Below, in pieces: positions 11,161 through 21,742 of a DNA stretch of 64,000 nt. Both the position numbers and the translations under genes were made by a program. Source of the DNA: Castanea sativa (lineage: Eukaryota > Streptophyta > Magnoliopsida > Fagales > Fagaceae); NCBI RefSeq assembly GCF_040712315.1, contig NC_134018.1, positions 43,153,335 through 43,217,334 on the forward strand. Direction: 5' to 3'. Position 1 is the stretch's first letter. Each line of letters opens with the position of its first letter. The notes under the pieces were generated by a model. That model made no database searches, had not been told where the DNA came from, and saw only the letters and a list, made by a program, of their open reading frames with translations.

Positions 11161-12530
11161 TCACGCGCTGTTGCGGCGTGTTAGAAGAGTTACTTTTACT
11201 GTTCATACTCCACATAGGTATCCATGACTACAAGATACTTCTACTTTGTGTGTGTGTGTTTCTAATAATATAATAGGTTAATTAGAGTTTATCACCCTAT
11301 AATTGAAGTTATTTTAAAGTTGTCTGCTCTTTGTTTAAGAAATATCAATTTATATAAGGAATGTTGACTATATTATGCGATTGTTACTCACCTCATTACT
11401 TTTACTATTAAAAACGTAAATAAAATAGTTAAGTCAATATCTAAAATGAGTATTTTGTACAAAATAGAGGAATCACTTGCAACGAGATTCGCTTTTTTCA
11501 TTAAGCTTCCTAACAATGAATTAAGCACCAATGATATTGTTTTACTCAAATGAAGATCAAATTTTTTTCCACCTCGACAATTATATCACACTCATAGCAA
11601 TCTCAATCCTTCACTTCACCAACAACAAATATCAATGTTGCAAATGGATCTTGTGCCAACAACTATGGAAGCATACCCAAGTCACTTCTACATGAATGGG
11701 GATTTGGTGTTGATCATTGCGAATTGACAAGGTGTGTTGTGTATGAATAAAGTAGCCAATGTGGGTGATTTGTTATGTGCTAGACTGCTAGTGTTGGGTT
11801 CCATGTTCAATGGTGTGATTTTAATGGTCTTTTTTTTGTGGGGGGAGGGGGGTGATGTTGATTTGGATTTGTAGTGATTGTTTGGCGTGGGTCTCGACTA
11901 AGAAAGATTTTGGTATTTTTGTGTTATCTAATATTATTGTCCCCCCCCCCCCAAAGTGTTGTCAAATGTTGTTGATTGTGTGATGTGGGATTTTTTTTCG
12001 TTTTTTAATAAGTTTTTTGGTTGATGCTCAATTGATGGAGCTTCGGCTTATTTATTTTTTAAAAAATATATGCCAAAAAATTAATCATTTTTTTAGATAC
12101 CATTTTTTTTTAAGAAAACGTGAGAAAAGTTTACAAGAGATTGAGTTTGTGATGAGTTTGGTTGCCAAGGAAATGAGAGAGAAGAAAACCAACCCACTCT
12201 CGATCAATTGACTTGGAGAAGCTCATCCCATTATAGTGTTACTAAGTCAAAGCGTGCACAACTTCCACATTGTTTGCAAATACCCTTTTTAGATCTTTGG
12301 TTTCTCTTCATTTTTATGTATTTTTTAATTTTTAATTTTATGTTGTTAACTATGACTATGATGAGTTGATAACAATATAACAGAGCCAACTTCAAATGGA
12401 TAAATTGACACTTTTCAAACCATGAACATGTAACATTAAAATGACCTAAATCACAGGTTGATAAAATATAATTAACCCTAATATCACTATTAATGATATT
12501 AAGGGCTAAGACCTAAGTGTGTGTGCGCGC

Positions 12531-12575
<45 letters not shown>

Positions 12576-12612
12576 AAAATATCTAAGTCAATTGTAATTA
12601 GTCTAATTTATT
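11161..12612. other. Intergenic, no gene seen
   Basis: No coding similarity was found. It contains a G-rich then C-rich low-complexity patch (around 11842 and 11941) and, at 12516-12572, a compound (TG)(CG)(TA)n microsatellite. Confidence 0.6.
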
Positions 12613-12617
12613 AATAT

Positions 12618-13403
12618 TGTAGGGACGCAATTTGGTATCTAAGCCCAAAGGAAGAAAGGGAGTAGGCCTAAAGAGCTCAATACAATGAATTTGTAGAGAA
12701 TGGATTAGAAAACTAGATTCTAATGAGTTTAGACAACAATCATAATGGGTAAAGATCACAATAGAATAAAGATAAACTGATTTTATCTAAGGAAAATCAT
12801 CATCGAACACAATCCGAGGAGGTTGATTCTTGTATCTATTTCTCTTGGGACTGATTACAAATATTATTCTTCTTTCTATAGTGTTTTTCTTCTCCTTTTC
12901 CAATCCCCCTCCCTCTATTTTATACTATCTTCCCCTTTTTACCTCTACCCTCCACGTGTAGATCAGATTGCTAATGTTGATCCTTGTTTCATCAACACCT
13001 TCCTAAAGTCTTTGGGAGTAAGGCTGAAAACTACTGTTTAGGTATCACTTCCTCATTAATACGACCAGAGAGTTAGTTACAAAGCATTCAATGCGGTGAT
13101 AGCAGCTTTTTCTTAGATATTTCATAGCTTTCCTTTGTCTTGTACTCTCGTGATATATATCCTTATCAATAGAATCTCCTAGAACGTTGTTTTTAGATAG
13201 CAGACCGTACCTTCTAACCTCTGCTTCACTCAGCTGAGGAAGCATCCCTCCTCAGACCCCCTTCTCGGATCATCATAACCAGACCCCTTTTTTTATTCAT
13301 CAATGCCGACCTCCATAACAATATTTACCCGTCCTCGGACCATTAAGCGTCCTCGGACTGGGCCCCCGACCAAATATATACTATTGGGCCTATCATCCCT
13401 ACA
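12618..13403. mobile_element. Solo LTR, family S, copy 1
   Basis: Starts with TGTAGGGACG and ends with ATCCCTACA, a short terminal inverted repeat typical of LTRs, and is flanked by the 5-bp duplication AATAT (12613-12617 and 13404-13408). It has no internal coding part. A second copy lies at 56382-57189, in the same orientation. A solo LTR arises when two LTRs of one element recombine. Confidence 0.8.
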
Positions 13404-13408
13404 AATAT

Positions 13409-15171
13409 TTTTATAAATTTATTGTAACATACATTTTAAAATTAAATAAATTGTAGTGTACATTTAAGAACTACAAGATATAATTTTTCAAGCTCTTTTT
13501 CACTGTGAACATAAGTCCTCAAATTGAATCAAATTAATGTGCTTTGGCATTCTTTTTTATTTTCTCTTTCACATTTAACTCAAATATATAATCTAACGTG
13601 ATATTAGAGTCAACCTTAAATTTTAAAGATCAATATTTTTATGAACTTAATTATTTAATTAACAAATGGCCAAGACATTCATTTAGAAAATACTTCTAGA
13701 AACTTTTTATGAGAATTTTTTTCTTATACAATTTTTTATATTTTCCATAAAAGTGATATAAAAAATTTTCAAAAATTGCTATTTAACAAAGGATTCTATT
13801 AACAGGTATCTTTAAGACAGCTGTTAAAAGATAATTTTAAGAAAATTTTAATACCACTTCCATAAAAAATATAAAAAAACTCTAAAAAAAAGTCAACTAT
13901 TTTTTTCCATTAAATATTTTTAAACCAATGCTCTTATAATATTTGTGAACTTTCCCGACAAACTCTACTCCTACTATATTAATACTACTTTTGATAATTA
14001 CTATATTAATACTACCCTAGTTATATTTTGGGCTAAAATAATAAATATTGGAGAGGTTGTAGCGTAGCTGGATGAGATAGGTCTTATAGTAAGGCAGCTG
14101 GAAGGTGGAATGATTGGGGGAAGGGGGGGCACGCGCTACAGGGAAATGTGGGGCTGCAAAGATCTTTGATGGACAAAAGTAAAGAATGCGAAAAGATTAA
14201 AGGAGGCTTTGGATTTAGAACCCGCCAATCAGAAGAGACAATCTTTCGCTCTTTATAGACTCTGTCCTTGCTAATAATTATCACTGATGATTCGTAGGAG
14301 AGAGAGAGATTTTATGTGCTACACTCGGGTCTACTCAATAACATGGAGTTCGTTTATCAAAAGAGAAAAGAAAAAAAGATGGAGTTCTTACTTCTTTAAC
14401 TTTCATTTGTTCCCCCTGAAATATACTTCTGGTTTGGCTAAGTTTTATTTATCCATAATTTTAAAAATAGATACGGTTAAATAATCGAAAATGAGTTTAG
14501 TTTTCAATTTTTATGGGCTGAATTGATAGTTTTTATGGTTAAATTGTCGATTTTTTTTTTAATAATAAATCAATTCTATACTTATTCCCAATGAACCAAT
14601 TCAACTAGCCGGTTCAACTTTTAAAACCATGATTTCATTTTTCAAGTTTCAAATAAGATGAAAGACTTTGCACTGACTTCAAAGGTGCACACCACTAAGT
14701 TTTTTTTTTTTTTTTTTTTGGTTATTGATTTTAGGCCATATTAGCTTTTTAACATGTCATATTAATATTCTGTTTGTTATATATATACATTTTTTTAATA
14801 GCATATTAATAAAGAGACAAAATTGATACCTTGTAATTCCTTCTAAAATAAAATTTGTAAACTTATATCAAACTTAATAAGATACAAAAATTGAACATCA
14901 ACCAAATTTTAGAATTGGAAAATGTGTTTTAGGATTTTATTTATTTATTTATTTAATCTGCTGTATATGTGTGTACATATTGAAAAAGAGATAGATTGCA
15001 TTGAGTGAAAAACATGTGAGCTTTTACCAAAAAAGAAAAAAGAAAAACACTTGAGCAATGAAAATATTATCTTGATATGTTTTCTATGCTGGTAATTTGA
15101 ATTTTTTTTTCTAAATAATATTAAATATCAAAAAATTTAGTTAGTTGTCTCGTTTCAAAATAAAGTTGAAA
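13409..15171. other. Intergenic, no gene seen
   Basis: AT-rich with homopolymer runs and short chance frames only. Nothing was recognised on either strand. Confidence 0.55.
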
Positions 15172-15832
15172 ACTAGCATCTCAAGGGTCTAAAACTCGAG
15201 TTCCAAGATAAAACTCGAGTTTTTAAGGCTCGATTTGTAAGTGACTAGGTCTGAGCTGGAAAAAAATTCACGTGGAACTCGAGTTTTTAAGACTCGAGTT
15301 CCACCATTTTACCAAAACTCAGAAATATCACCAGTAAAGAGATTTCCTTGCAAGTACAGGTTGCGCAAGCAGCGAGATCAAAAGGAAGTGAACTAGTGAG
15401 AGCGTTAAGACGAAGACTGAAAGTACAGAGACGAGTGAGGTTTCCGAAAATGCCGTTAGGAAGTTGGCCTGAGAGAGCCACACCAGGAAGACGGAGCACT
15501 GTGACTCGGTTTTGCTCACAATGGTGGGCGACTCTTCGTTCTTCTTTGGTGCTGTAGATCATCCACCAGATCTTCTCCAACCAGATCTTCAGAGCTCCAA
15601 ATTGTTTCAGATCGTCCTCTGTTCTTCAGAGCTCTAGATCGTTTCAGATCTTATTTTCAAGATCGTGTCTTCTTCTTCCTTTGGATCTGTTTCCAGTGTT
15701 CTTCAGATGCTTCTCGAGTCTAAGAAACTCGAGTTCCACGTGGATAAATTCCTCCATCTCAGCACTAGAACTTGAGTGTTTGAGAGTTGATTTTGTCACT
15801 GAACTCGAGTTTCAAAGACTCGAGATGCTAGT
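15172..15832. mobile_element. Non-autonomous inverted-repeat element with captured gene fragment
   Basis: Terminal inverted repeats of about 32 bp begin ACTAGCATCTC at 15172 and are matched in reverse at 15801-15832. Just inside both ends lie several copies of the palindrome AACTCGAGTT, plus CACGTGGAACTCGAG on the left with its reverse on the right. The centre holds an LRR receptor-kinase fragment (15312-15520). A target-site duplication was not resolved (TTTCAAAA occurs near both ends but not at the termini), so the superfamily is open; a Mutator-like Pack element is the closest fit. Confidence 0.6.
15312..15520 (-). pseudogene. LRR receptor-like kinase exon fragment
   Basis: The minus strand encodes CEQNRVTVLRLPGVALSGQL and continues through leucine-rich repeats (LPNGIFGNLTRL, SLRLNAL, SLPFDLAACAT). 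It then needs one frameshift at about 15355 to go on as NLYLQGNLFTGDISEF. This is the start of the LRR region of plant LRR-RLKs of the RLK902/RKL1 type (family knowledge). There is no signal peptide, transmembrane segment or kinase domain. It is a broken fragment inside the inverted-repeat element. Confidence 0.8.
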
Positions 15833-16517
15833 CTCCTATATGCTTTCAAAACCTTACTAACTAAACCATATTCCATCCCCTCACTCTGCTGATCTGCAAA
15901 GTCCCTCTTGGTAAGTATGAAACATTGTATTTTGCATAAAAATTTTACCAGCAAGATTTTCATTGAGCATGATATTGTTGTCCAAATTTCTTTTACCAAA
16001 ATTCAGTCAATAATCAATTCCTGTCATATAGATGCTGGCTTAAAAAAATTATTTCAACTTTTATGATCCACAGTTTTTTATTATTTAAAATCTAGGTGAA
16101 AATGGTCAAAATTTGCTTGCCTATATTTTCCACAATGTCCTGCTTTTGTAAGAGGTGCCCATATGGACTTTTGCACACATTGCCAGTTCTGCTGGGCTTT
16201 CTATTTGGACTAGACAAGCAGACACATTCGAATTTTAGTTTGTGTCCACAATTCTAACCAAAAGGCCTATAGATGCATGCATCATTCTTTTTATTTTTGG
16301 TGAAATCATTTATTGAAATTTATATATGAATAATACGAGTAACAGTTACATCTGAATCGTCAAAAGCTAAAACAAAAGCTTTCTCCAGAGGAGGGACTCG
16401 ATGAATTACAAAAATTAGAAAAAATGGTTACAATTCTAATCTTATATTATAATAATAATTTGAACTTAATGTAATGTGTTACGTGTATTCCATGAAATCG
16501 GATGTACACTTTTTTCT
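15833..16517. other. Intergenic, no gene seen
   Basis: Only short frames without recognisable similarity. No RNA gene or repeat was identified. Confidence 0.5.
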
Positions 16518-16528
16518 TTAATATTATT

Positions 16529-16687
16529 TTTTTATATACAAGATAGAATTTCTACTCTAGCTTAATATAAGTGTATATGTGTGTGAAGCTTCCTTCTGAA
16601 GACTTGAACCCTGACCCTTGCCCCCCACACCCCACAAGCATTTATACTTGTAGAGTGATCACTGCACCAAGGGTGTGCGGTGATTCC
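16529..16687 (-). mobile_element. tRNA-derived SINE, family A, copy 3
   Basis: The best preserved B box of the family (GGGTTCAAGTC) is here, on the minus strand. The direct repeat TTAATATTATT flanks it at 16518-16528 and 16688-16698. Layout matches the copies at 195 and 3148. Confidence 0.85.
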
Positions 16688-16830
16688 TTAATATTATTGG
16701 ATATGTTCAAATTAGCCAAGCAATTATGATATATTTTTAAAAAATCATTTTAATAAAATTTTCTCCACTTTATATAAAATAACAATATTATAATTATGTA
16801 ATTTGAATTTTTTTATCAAATTAAGTTCAT

Positions 16831-16831
<1 letters not shown>

Positions 16832-16863
<32 letters not shown>
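16832..16863. repeat. (CA)n(TA)n microsatellite
   Basis: A compound dinucleotide tract in non-coding DNA. Confidence 0.85.
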
Positions 16864-17099
16864 TATGTTATTGTTGTTGTTGAATGCAAATATATTATAT
16901 ATTCTGGTACATAAAACTTATAAAAATATAAAATACTTTAAAATAACACCTACAAATTTTATGTTATATTTTTATAAAATAATAATATTACATTTTTCCA
17001 CACATTACTTGAGTTTTTCAGCGTCTACATACAAAGACCAGGGTCTTTCATAATACATGCCAACAAAATCATAAAACAATGACATAGAAAGGTCCACAG

Positions 17100-18360
17100 G
17101 TGAACTATTAAATAACAAAAGTTCTTGGTTTGAACTGGCTGTCCGGGTCCCATCCTTGCCAGAGCATCCGCACATTTGTTGGCTTCACAATAGCATCTTC
17201 ATTTGAGGAATTTGGTTAGTGAGAGTCCTGCAATCCATAATAAAGGAGGCATGATGTAAATTATTACTATTATTAACAGAGACCCAACCAAGCATAATGA
17301 TAGCTTCAAATTCAATCTAAACAACCAATAAATTTAAATTAACATAGAGCATAAGTCCATCTCTCAAAGCCTAGAGCTCGTTATCTCTACTAGAGGCTTG
17401 GCCTATGGACCTGGTGAAACCTTTAATCCACATCCCATTATAGTCTTGGATTAAACCTCCACCACCAGCCAACCCCGGGTTGCTTATGAGGAACCATTCG
17501 TATTAAGCTTTATCCATCCAAATTCGAGTTTGGACCACCTGACTTGGAGGATTTGTTTCCTTTTGAGCATGGATGTGTGGGAAGCATAGAAGTGGAATTC
17601 ACTTGCAGCGACTTGAACTTCTCTTTTTAGATTACTCCTCAGTTTTCAAAAATCACTTTGTTCCTGTGGGTCCAAAGGTTCCAAATAGCAAAGGCGAAGA
17701 AAATATTCCATGGAAGAAACTCATGCCATACTGATTTGTTGCCAGCATTAATCTTGAGCCAAGTATGAAGATCTAAAGAGAAGAAGTTTTGAACAAAATT
17801 AGGAGCTTGTGGTCTCTCCCAGAAGGCCTTAGCATAAGGACAATCTCTAAGAAGATGAATGATTGATTCCTTCTCACCATTGCAAAGTTGACATGTCACA
17901 TCTCCTATATACCCACAGCTAGCAAGAACCTCTTTTGTGGGAATACTCTGCCAAAGACATTTCTACAAGAAATGCTGGATTTTTGGTAATGAATCTAGCT
18001 TCCAAATCCAAGATCCAACAAAGTGGGATTGGTGTATTAAGTCTCCCTTGGCTAGGAGGTAAGCATTCTTAGCCTCAAAAGCACCAGAGGGAGAGGATGC
18101 CTAAACAATTTTGTCATCACAGGTTGTGCACAAAGGAAAAGGGACAACTTTTAATAACTTTAAAATGTTAGGTGGGAATTGAAAGGAACAAATGGATAGG
18201 TTCCAATGATTTCCCGCTCTAACCTCTTGAATTTGCAGATGGTCCTAGTCTTGCCAAAGGGGGTTTTGCAATAAGACTTCTCAAACTGCCCTCTGCCACA
18301 ATGCCACTAGTTCATCTAATTGTGGAGTTATGACTAAAACCTCATATTGCATAGTTGAAA
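17100..18360 (-). pseudogene. LINE (non-LTR retrotransposon) 3' remnant: zf-RVT and RNase H
   Basis: Reading the minus strand from 18360, decayed LINE sequence leads into the zinc-binding domain found after plant LINE reverse transcriptases (CQLCNGEKESIIHLLRDCPY; CxxC and HxxxxC spacing; around 17639-18080). A degenerate RNase H region follows (about 17130-17600, WIKLNTNGSS-like). Several stops and frame changes break it and no RT domain is left. These elements copy themselves by target-primed reverse transcription; this one is dead. Confidence 0.75.
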
Positions 18361-18453
18361 TGTTAGGGCTATATTGCTGCTGCATGCACCAGCAGCACCG
18401 TGCTGCAAAAAAACGCTCCTCTTAGATTAAAACTACTCAGAACATTAAAATGC

Positions 18454-18929
18454 TGTAAAATTCTAGAATATTCTCTCTCTCTCTCTAATATAGAACTAAG
18501 ATTTTATTGATTGAAAGAGAATACAAGTAACTGAGTTTAATACATATCATTACTCCTATATATATATATATATATAGATTGAAAGAAGAAGAAAAACAGA
18601 GTAACAAACTTCCCTGAATTTTAGGGAATTTGGAGGGAAAAGCAATTACAGCTAATTTCTATATACACGTGTGCTTGGAGTGCCTAATCACTTAACTAAT
18701 TACTTAACCTATCTGACATCATCACCAAGAGTGTATGAATTGCTCATGAAATGGCACAGCTTCAATTAAGTCCATTAGTTTTTTGCTCGCCCAAGCTACC
18801 TGTGAGGCTTGAGTTATGCATCCACTCTCTACTTCAAGTCTGGGTCTGCTCTGTTCTGCAAATGTTTCATCATAAAGCACATCTTGAACCTTACTCTGAT
18901 GGGCAAGACCTCTTTCATTATTCTCAACA
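18454..18929 (-). repeat. Copia 3' LTR
   Basis: 476 bp, reading TGTTGAGAATAATG to TTCTAGAATTTTACA on the minus strand. Pairs with 35473-35932; it differs mainly by longer CT and TA tracts. Confidence 0.9.
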
Positions 18930-18939
18930 CTCCCCTTCA
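18930..18939 (-). other. Copia polypurine tract
   Basis: The minus strand reads GAAGGGGAG immediately before the 3' LTR, the expected primer for plus-strand DNA synthesis. Confidence 0.75.
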
Positions 18940-18984
18940 AAAGCAAAGCTCTTGACTTTTCTTTCTCTGTTACATATTCTGGAT

Positions 18985-20893
18985 ACTCAATAGTCTGAGC
19001 AAAAATGTTGATGATGCCTAATCTTCTTAATAACCTTAGGAAAGTATCCACTCCAAGTGCCTTAGTGAAGATATCAGCTAGCTGATTCTTTGTTGTCACA
19101 TGGAATGTCTTAATTGTACCATCTAGAATTCTATTTTTAACTATGTGACAATTAGCCTTAATATGTTTAGATCTTTCATGAAAAACAGGATTAGCAGCTA
19201 TGTGTAGAGCTGCCTGGTTGTCACAATACATTAAGACAGGTTTAGAGTATAAGACATGAAGGTCCTTCAACAAATACAACAGCCAAGTCACTTCATAAGT
19301 GGTGGTTGCCATGGACCTATATTCAGCTTCGATAGAGGACCTAGAGACCACTCTTTGCTTCTTTGACCTCCAAGAAATCAAAGCATTTCCCAAAAATACA
19401 CAATACCTAGTGAGTGACTTCCTAGTGTCAGGGCACCTTGTCCAATCTGCATCACAATAAGCTTTTAGTTGCAAATTTGACTGAGCAGGAAAGAACACAC
19501 CTTGTCCTAGAGTGCCTTTGATGTGATGCAATATTCTGGTAGCAGCTTGCATATGTGGCAGTTTAGGTGTTGAAAGAAACCGACTAAGCCTGTGGACTGC
19601 ATAAGTAATGTCAGGCCTACTTAATGTTAAGTACATTAACTTTCCTATTAGCCTTCCAAACTGCCCAACATCTTTAAGTAAGTCTCCACTTCCCTTAGAC
19701 AATTTTAATAGCTGTTCCATAGGAGATTTAGCCGGCTTACAGCCAAGCATACTAGTTTCCTTAAGAAGTTCAAGGGCATACTTTCTTTGATTAACACTAA
19801 TCCCTTTCTCACTTCTAGCTATTTCCAAGCCTAAGAAATATTTGAGTGAACCAACATCCTTAATCCCAAATTTTTGATCTAAAAGGGACTTCAAAGCTGC
19901 CACACAAGTTGGATCATTCCCAGTAATGACCATGTCATCTACATAAACAAGTAAGGCAGTGAACAATGTTCCTTTAGTATAAACAAAGAGAGAATGGTTT
20001 GATTGAGATTGTGTAAACCCAAGTTGCAAGATCGTAGCTGAGAGCTTGGCATACCACTACCTAGATGCCTACCTCAAGCCATATAATGACTTAACCAATT
20101 TACAGACCAAATGAGTAGAAGATGCTGAAGAAGGAAGCTCCCCCTTACTGTGAAAACCAGGTGGCAAATACATATACACCTCTTCTTTAAGATCTCTATG
20201 AAGGAAGGCATTATTAATGTCTAGTTGATGCCGTGACCAACCTTTATTAGCAGTAAGAGCAAGTATCACCCTAACTGAAACATTTTTAGCCACTGGAGAG
20301 AAAGTTTCTAAGAAATACAACCCTTTTCTTTGTGTGTGCCCTTTAGCCACTAACCTAGCTTTATATCTCTCAATTGAGCCATCAGGATTAAGCTTTATTT
20401 TATACACCCATTTACAACCAATGGGGGTTTTGCCTGGAGGTAAAGGAGTGATAACCCAAGTATTGTTCCTTTCAAGTGCAGAATCCTCCTTATCCATTGC
20501 TTCTCTCTAAGCAGGATCCTTCATAGCTTGGAAGAAATGCTCAAGTTCTTTAGCATTAGTACTAATAGACATGAGATAAAAGTGATACGTAGGCTTTAAA
20601 TGGGAACAAGTGAGTGATGTTGCAATATCATAAGGTGTGCTAGAACTGGCAGTAGTAGCAGCAACATTACAAGAATAATCTTATAAGTAAACAAGTGGTT
20701 TATGGACCCTGGTAAATCTTCTAGTAGGAACAAATGGTGGCTCAGCAATAGGCAAGTGTGGATCATGTAAAGATTGATCAGTAGGAGCACTAGACAAAGG
20801 TTGAGAAGAGGGTTCAGCAGCCAAAGTATGATCAAAGGAAGTTAATGGAGGTGAAGTAGTAGGGGTTGTGAAGGGATTGTTGAAATTATCATC
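18985..20893 (-). pseudogene. Copia reverse transcriptase-RNase H (broken pol)
   Basis: The RT begins near 20470 with [20 protein letters not shown]. The catalytic YVDD box is in LLVYVDDMVITGND (about 19940). RNase H follows (DADWTRCPDTRKS, SRSSIEAEYRS, CDNQAALHIA) and ends near 18985 (DIFTKALGVDTFLRLL). Stops near 20060 split RT in two, and another lies at about 20505. The upstream linker (PTRRFTRVHKPLVYL) shows that the break is just after where integrase should end. The open frame runs past the normal end, over the polypurine tract into the LTR, to a stop at 18722. It would copy the Copia RNA, but it cannot work without integrase and protease. Confidence 0.85.
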
Positions 20894-20896
20894 TGT

Positions 20897-21189
20897 AGGC
20901 AGCCCCCGGCGTCCTTGCCCAGCTCTTTTCTTTCTCTGGTTTTTCATTTCTTTTTCTTAAGTCCAGGCAAGTTGAATTCTTTTCTTTCTCCCCTTTTTTT
21001 TTTCCTATGGACTTCTTACCCCTTTTTTCTTCCTTTTGGGCCTCAGGTCCATCATCCCTCTTTCTTTTGTAGCCCCAACCTTTTTCTTTTTTTATTTCGA
21101 TTTTTATTTCCCATGGATTGACCCAATGTACCATTTCTTTGAGCCTTTCATCATGATCTCTTATTATATATATTTTTTAGACCTCAACA
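20897..21189 (-). repeat. Gypsy 3' LTR, truncated
   Basis: Matches the last ~290 bp of the 5' LTR (33777-34067) with about 15 substitutions by eye. The plus-strand left edge abuts Copia linker sequence directly, so the rest of this LTR has been deleted. Confidence 0.85.
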
Positions 21190-21202
21190 TTTAGCCCCCC
21201 GA
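21190..21202 (-). other. Gypsy polypurine tract
   Basis: The minus strand reads CGGGGGGCTAAA just before TGTTGAGG at the LTR start. Confidence 0.8.
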
Positions 21203-21742
21203 GCTCGTGGGTTGCCTGCGGCCCACGTGTGAGTAATGTGGAGTTTGAGTTCTCGTAGAGTTTCCCTCTTCGTCATTTTGACCACCCCCGGGCTCCCTTC
21301 TTTGTTCTTTCAGGATCCTGACTTCCTGCTGACTTTGGAGTGCCCTGGTCTTCTTTGCACGTTGTAACTCTCCTTCTCTTCATACGGGACGTGGTAGTTA
21401 ACCTCCCCCTTTTTATTTAAAAGAGTGAGAAAAAGAAAAAAAACTTCTTCCCCCCTCTTTTCTCATTTCTTGTAACTCTCATTAATAACTGCCAATAACT
21501 TCCTTCCCTGAAATTAAATTTGGCAACTGACGCGTCTTTCCATACATTGTCTTCCCCAACTGCCTTTAGTGCCATTATTGTGATTGCTTCATATATATAT
21601 TTTGACCCTTTCATTCTCAAGCTTATCTCTTTCTTCTCAATCAGTTGTTGCTTTCCTTCCCTTCTCTTTTCTCTTTTTTTCTTTTACATCCCTGTGCTCT
21701 CCATTCTTCGACCTCTCTATTTCCAGCACGTCCTCCATTTTG

